A DNA stretch of 64,000 nucleotides, taken from positions 62,001 through 126,000 of the forward strand of contig NZ_SNWQ01000007.1 in the NCBI RefSeq assembly GCF_004361855.1, written 5' to 3'. Positions 60,795 to 64,000 of the stretch are shown here, piece by piece (positions within the stretch are counted from its first letter, which is position 1; the number at the start of each line of letters is the position of its first letter). The notes below the pieces were generated by a model, which was not told where the DNA came from, ran no database searches, and worked only from the letters and a program-made list of their open reading frames with translations. The stretch is from Kribbella caucasensis (GTDB lineage: Bacteria > Actinomycetota > Actinomycetes > Propionibacteriales > Kribbellaceae). A program made the position numbers and the translations under genes.

Positions 60795-62247
60795 ACCTCA
60801 CTCGGACCTCTCCGAAGTCTTCGTGCCACCGGGTGCGGCCTATCTCGAAGGTCACTGGACCTCGGGACCTTGGACGCTCGACGTGACCGATCCCGAAACA
60901 GGCCGGGTCGTGGACGTTGTCTGCGAGGCGGGCGCAGCGGAGGCAGATCGGGCCGTCACCTATCTGGCCCGCGAGTATCCCCGGTCCAGTTGGCCGCTGT
61001 GGGCGCGGCGGGAAGCTCTGGCGACGGCCGCTCGGCTGGTGGTCGAGAGGGCTCCAGAGCTCGCGGAGGTCATCGCATCGGAGTCGTCGAAGACGATCCG
61101 TGAGGCACGTTCGGAGGTGCGGCGCGCGGCCGAGACTCTTCGACTGTCCGGCGAAGCAGCCTCCACTCTCGAGGGACGGACGGTTCCGTTCGACAACAGC
61201 GAACGCGGTGCCGGCTGGGTCGGCTGGTTCACCCGCGAACCAGTCGGCATCGTGGCAGCCATCACGCCCTACAACGATCCGCTGAACCTGGTGGCCCACA
61301 AGCTCGGGCCCGCCTTGCTCGCCGGCAACGCCGTGGTGCTGAAGCCCTCGGAGCTCACGCCACTCTCGGCGTTCGCTCTGGCCGGCATCCTCCTGGAGGC
61401 CGGTGTTCCGGGATCTCATCTGGCTGTACTCACAGGTCTCGAGGCAGCGCGTGCACTGGTCGCGGACGACCGCGTGGATGTCGTCTCGTTCACGGGAGGA
61501 CGCCGTACCGCCGACAAGATCGCCGGGCAAGGCCGCGCCCGGAAACTGCTGATGGAGCTAGGCGGCAACAACGCGTTGATCGCATTCGCCGATGCGGATC
61601 CAGCCGAGGTGGCGGCGGCCATCGTGGATGGTGCGTTCGGGGTGGCGGGTCAGAACTGCCTGTCCGTCCAGCGTGCGCTCATTGCCGAACCGTTGTACGA
61701 CGAGGTGCTGGATCGAGTCGTCGCGTTGGCATCGGCCCTTCGCGTGGGCACCAAGTCGGATCCGGCCACGGATCTCGGTCCGATGATCACCGAGGAGGCG
61801 GCGGTCGAGGTGATCCATCGGGTGGCCGCGGCCGTCAAGGACGGCGCCGTACTGCGGACCGGTGGCAGCCGGGAGGGCGCGTTCGTCACGCCTACCGTGC
61901 TCATCGACATGCCGCACGACTCGGATCTGTGGCGCCACGAGGTCTTCGGGCCAGTCGTGATGATGGAACCCTGGGATGACGTCACGTCAGCGATCGAGGC
62001 CGCCAACGACGCGGACACCGGCCTGCAGGCGGGAGTGTTCACGCAAGACATCGACCAGGCACTCGACGTGGCGGAACGGCTCCGTGTCGGCGCGGTACTG
62101 ATCAACTCCAGCTCGGATTTCCGCATCGACGCGATGCCGTTCGGGGGTTTCAAGAGCTCGGGTGTCGGACGGGAAGGTGTCACGAGCGCTGTCGAGTCGT
62201 TCTCCGAGCCGAAGGTCGTGGCCATCCGCCGAGCCGCCAGGGCCTAG
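60772..62247 (+). CDS. Aldehyde dehydrogenase, last gene of importer operon
   Basis: 491 residues from ATG 60772, after GGAACGGAG. The catalytic Glu is in LLMELGGNNALIAFADADP (near 265) and catalytic Cys in VAGQNCLSVQRALI (near 298). TPYNDPLNLVAHKLGPALLAGN and the C-terminal MPFGGFKSSGVGREG complete the fold. It resembles lactaldehyde/methylmalonate-semialdehyde-like dehydrogenases. It would oxidise the aldehyde formed by the FAD oxidase of the same operon. Confidence 0.93.
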   Translation: MTSMTACEPHSDLSEVFVPPGAAYLEGHWTSGPWTLDVTDPETGRVVDVVCEAGAAEADRAVTYLAREYPRSSWPLWARREALATAARLVVERAPELAEVIASESSKTIREARSEVRRAAETLRLSGEAASTLEGRTVPFDNSERGAGWVGWFTREPVGIVAAITPYNDPLNLVAHKLGPALLAGNAVVLKPSELTPLSAFALAGILLEAGVPGSHLAVLTGLEAARALVADDRVDVVSFTGGRRTADKIAGQGRARKLLMELGGNNALIAFADADPAEVAAAIVDGAFGVAGQNCLSVQRALIAEPLYDEVLDRVVALASALRVGTKSDPATDLGPMITEEAAVEVIHRVAAAVKDGAVLRTGGSREGAFVTPTVLIDMPHDSDLWRHEVFGPVVMMEPWDDVTSAIEAANDADTGLQAGVFTQDIDQALDVAERLRVGAVLINSSSDFRIDAMPFGGFKSSGVGREGVTSAVESFSEPKVVAIRRAARA

Positions 62248-63170
62248 AAGACCTTCGCTACATCGAGGTTCCCGCCGCTGATGATGGCTGCGGTGGGGCC
62301 GGTGAGTTGGATCTTGCCTTCCAGCAAGGCGGCGAAGGGTGCCGCGGCGGCTGGTTCGAGGGCGAGCTTGGTCCGCGACATCACCAATCGGGTGGCGTCC
62401 AGCAGCGCGTTCTCGCTGACGCGCACCACCTGGTCGACGTACTGCTGGATGATGCCGAAGTTGTGCGTGCCGCAGACCGGCGCGGCCAGGCCGTCGGCGA
62501 TGCTCTTCGCGGTCGGCAGCTTCTGCGGTGCACCCGCTTCGAGGCTGCGGCTGACCACGTCCGCGGTCTCCGGCTCGATACCGATCACGCGGATCCCGGG
62601 GTTCAGCAGTTTGACCGCGAGCGCGACTCCGGAGATCAGTCCGCCACCACCGACCGGGACGAGCACGGTCCCTACGTCCGGCCGCTCCTCGATCAGCTCG
62701 AGGCCGAGGGTGCCGTGGCCGGTGATCACGTCGAGGTCGTCGAACGGGTGCACGCCGGTCAGCTTGCGGTCGTCCCGGATCGCCTCGTACGCCGCGATCA
62801 GGTCGCCCTCCACGAGTTCCACCTGAGCGCCGTACGAGCGGGCCGCCGCCACCTTGGCCGGTACCGCGGTCTTCGCCATCACCACCGTCGCGGGCACACC
62901 GGCATCCCGGGCCGCCCAGGCGAGGGCACCGGCCGCGTTGCCCGCCGACACCGTGATCACGCCGCGGTCGCGCTCCTCGGCCGTCAGCCGCAGGGTCTTG
63001 TACAGCAGACCGCGGACCTTGAAGCTGCCCGTTTTCTGGAACAACTCGGCCTTCAGTTCCAGCTCCGCACCGAACAGGGTGTTCAGCGCCGACGAGGTCA
63101 GCACCGGAGTCCGGTGAATCCGTCCCGCCAATCGGCTGGCAGCGGCGCGCACTTCATCAAGACTCGGCAT
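62244..63170 (-). CDS. Threonine/serine dehydratase-like PLP enzyme
   Basis: 308 residues. PLP lysine in KTGSFKVRGLLYK (about 46-58), phosphate loop GGGGLISGVAL (about 173-183) and PAKSIADG-like TAKSIADGLAAP region are those of fold-type II dehydratases. There is no C-terminal regulatory ACT domain, so it is the catabolic or racemase-like short form. It converges with the aldehyde dehydrogenase (four-base overlap) and is not part of that operon. Confidence 0.91.
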   Translation of the reverse strand: MPSLDEVRAAASRLAGRIHRTPVLTSSALNTLFGAELELKAELFQKTGSFKVRGLLYKTLRLTAEERDRGVITVSAGNAAGALAWAARDAGVPATVVMAKTAVPAKVAAARSYGAQVELVEGDLIAAYEAIRDDRKLTGVHPFDDLDVITGHGTLGLELIEERPDVGTVLVPVGGGGLISGVALAVKLLNPGIRVIGIEPETADVVSRSLEAGAPQKLPTAKSIADGLAAPVCGTHNFGIIQQYVDQVVRVSENALLDATRLVMSRTKLALEPAAAAPFAALLEGKIQLTGPTAAIISGGNLDVAKVF

Positions 63171-63227
63171 ACTCGGAGCCTATCCACGTTCACACCGGGG
63201 TGTGTGAACGACGAGTTGGGGGTTGCA

Positions 63228-63698
63228 GTGAAGCGAGGCGAACCGCTGCCGATAGCGACGTACGAGCCGCGCCTCACCCGTGGGCTGGGTGCGCGCGAGC
63301 GAGCAGGCTGGACGATCAAGCTGACCGGTATCTCGGCGGGCAGTGAACTACCGGGGGAGCCCGAGATCGCGGCGGGGGTGGACGCGGCGGAGAAACACCT
63401 TCCCGCTGTCGACGGCCTGCCCGGCGCGGCGTTCCTGATCCTGCATGCCGGCACCGAGGCGTTGTGGGGGATCCTCGGCTGGTGGCAACTGGACATCCTC
63501 TATCAGCGCACGCTGCGGGCCGCCCTCGGGACCACCTCCTTCGAGCTGGTTCCACCGGACGGCCCGACCGCGTGTGTCTGGGAGCTGCTGGTCGTCGACC
63601 ACGAGCGCCGCTCCTGGGTGGAACACGTCCTGTCCCACCCCGACTCCCCGGACTACCCCACCTACATCGCCGACTCCGGCTGGCCGGTCAAGCGATGA
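63228..63698 (+). CDS. Conserved hypothetical protein
   Basis: 156 residues if GTG 63228 (after TTGGGGG) is used; GTG 63204 is an alternative. The chain is rich in Trp (HAGTEALWGILGWWQLDILYQ, CVWELLVVDHERRSWVEHVL) with an alpha-beta pattern and no recognised motif. It looks soluble and cytoplasmic. The next gene converges with a gap of only seven bases. Confidence 0.65.
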   Translation: MKRGEPLPIATYEPRLTRGLGARERAGWTIKLTGISAGSELPGEPEIAAGVDAAEKHLPAVDGLPGAAFLILHAGTEALWGILGWWQLDILYQRTLRAALGTTSFELVPPDGPTACVWELLVVDHERRSWVEHVLSHPDSPDYPTYIADSGWPVKR

Positions 63699-63705
63699 GT
63701 CCTTA

Positions 63706-64000
63706 TCAGGAACGGCATCCGGCGGTGACCCGTTCAGCCACGACGGCCGCGAGACGATTGGTCGCCGATGGGTGCTGGGGGAGGAAGAGGTAGGGCTCGA
63801 TGAGTTCGAGTTCCATCAGGAGGAAGCGGCCGGCCTTGAGGATGCCGTCGACCCGGGCGTAGATGGGGGTGGTGCGGGTCGGCGCGGCGGTCAGGGCCGC
63901 TTCGGCGGCCTCGCGTACCGCGGCCGGCGGGTCGACTGGTTCGACCGAGCCGCCGTGTTCGAACTGGACCCGGTAGTCACCAGCTGCCGGGCGCTGGACG
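63706..64000 (-). CDS. ATP-grasp-like protein, C-terminal part (5' end outside window)
   Basis: About 97 codons visible, ending at TGA 63706-63708. The stretch DYRVQFEHGGSVEPVDPP, then IYARVDGILKAGRFLLMELELIEPYLFL is the metal-binding end of ATP-grasp enzymes close to cycloserine-type D-alanyl ligase DcsG and glutathione synthetase-like proteins; the MELELIEP carries the metal-binding Glu residues. The N-terminal part lies beyond the window, so the reaction cannot be assigned. Confidence 0.68.
   Translation of the reverse strand, partial: VQRPAAGDYRVQFEHGGSVEPVDPPAAVREAAEAALTAAPTRTTPIYARVDGILKAGRFLLMELELIEPYLFLPQHPSATNRLAAVVAERVTAGCRS

Noticed and set aside
1..64000. CRISPR arrays, tRNA and rRNA genes, prophage or plasmid modules
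   Set aside because: No regularly spaced direct repeats with unique spacers, no cloverleaf-like stretch and no phage structural or replication genes were recognised by reading.

Overview
The window is a high-GC, gene-dense stretch with frequent GTG starts, 4-bp ATGA gene overlaps, ANTAR, DUF1876 and DUF1918 proteins, and a sugar ABC importer without its own ATPase. This fits a soil actinomycete. Overall gene content and codon style look most like Kribbella or a relative (inference; no search was run). No tRNA, rRNA or CRISPR array was seen.

Layout. 1-8.8 kb: a leftward catabolic operon (aldehyde dehydrogenase, alcohol dehydrogenase, acyl-CoA ligase, crotonase, acetoacetyl-CoA synthetase, 3-hydroxyacyl-CoA dehydrogenase, amidohydrolase cut by the window edge), divergent from a MarR regulator with two matching palindromic operators between them. 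The set resembles hydroxycinnamate-type side-chain degradation. 8.8-12.3 kb: a stretch of phased 20-bp repeats, a cell-surface protein with autotransporter-type beta-strand repeats, and a secreted M43-like zinc protease. 12.4-18.5 kb: stress and housekeeping genes (DUF1876, tandem universal stress protein, HAD hydrolase, DUF1918, zinc alcohol dehydrogenase, GAF-ANTAR regulator, ACT-domain membrane protein). 18.7-24.7 kb: a rightward operon for uptake and intracellular desulfation of a sulfated sugar (lipoprotein, two permeases, LacI regulator, sulfatase). 24.8-30.6 kb: a GT87-like membrane glycosyltransferase, a GNAT-membrane-M15 peptidase fusion, a polytopic membrane protein, and a BlaI/M56 pair whose likely operator occurs twice, in front of the two neighbouring genes. 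30.8-37.8 kb: CtaG, a two-component system, a tiny membrane protein, an FtsX-type ABC exporter and a methyltransferase. 37.8-43.4 kb: metals, with a chromate operon (ChrB split in two, ChrA), FetAB-like iron exporter, and an ArsR-CDF operon with a leaderless promoter.

43.4-63.2 kb is the most interesting region. Two divergent operons share a control region carrying two copies of TTGTTGACAA, a plausible site for the GntR regulator encoded in the rightward operon. The rightward operon combines a complete Opp/Dpp importer with a HAD hydrolase, an FAD amine oxidase and an aldehyde dehydrogenase. The leftward operon has GNAT, a small barrel-like protein, class III aminotransferase, succinate-semialdehyde-type dehydrogenase, tartrate/malate-type dehydrogenase and an FAD oxidase. 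Together they look like a full uptake and breakdown route for an amino compound of unknown identity.

A TnpB-only IS200/IS605-type element has landed exactly at the junction of the last two genes of the leftward operon. Removing it restores an in-frame stop and a 4-bp overlap between them. Beside it lies a decayed M20 amidohydrolase pseudogene. The window ends with a threonine dehydratase-like enzyme, an unknown small protein and the end of an ATP-grasp-like gene.
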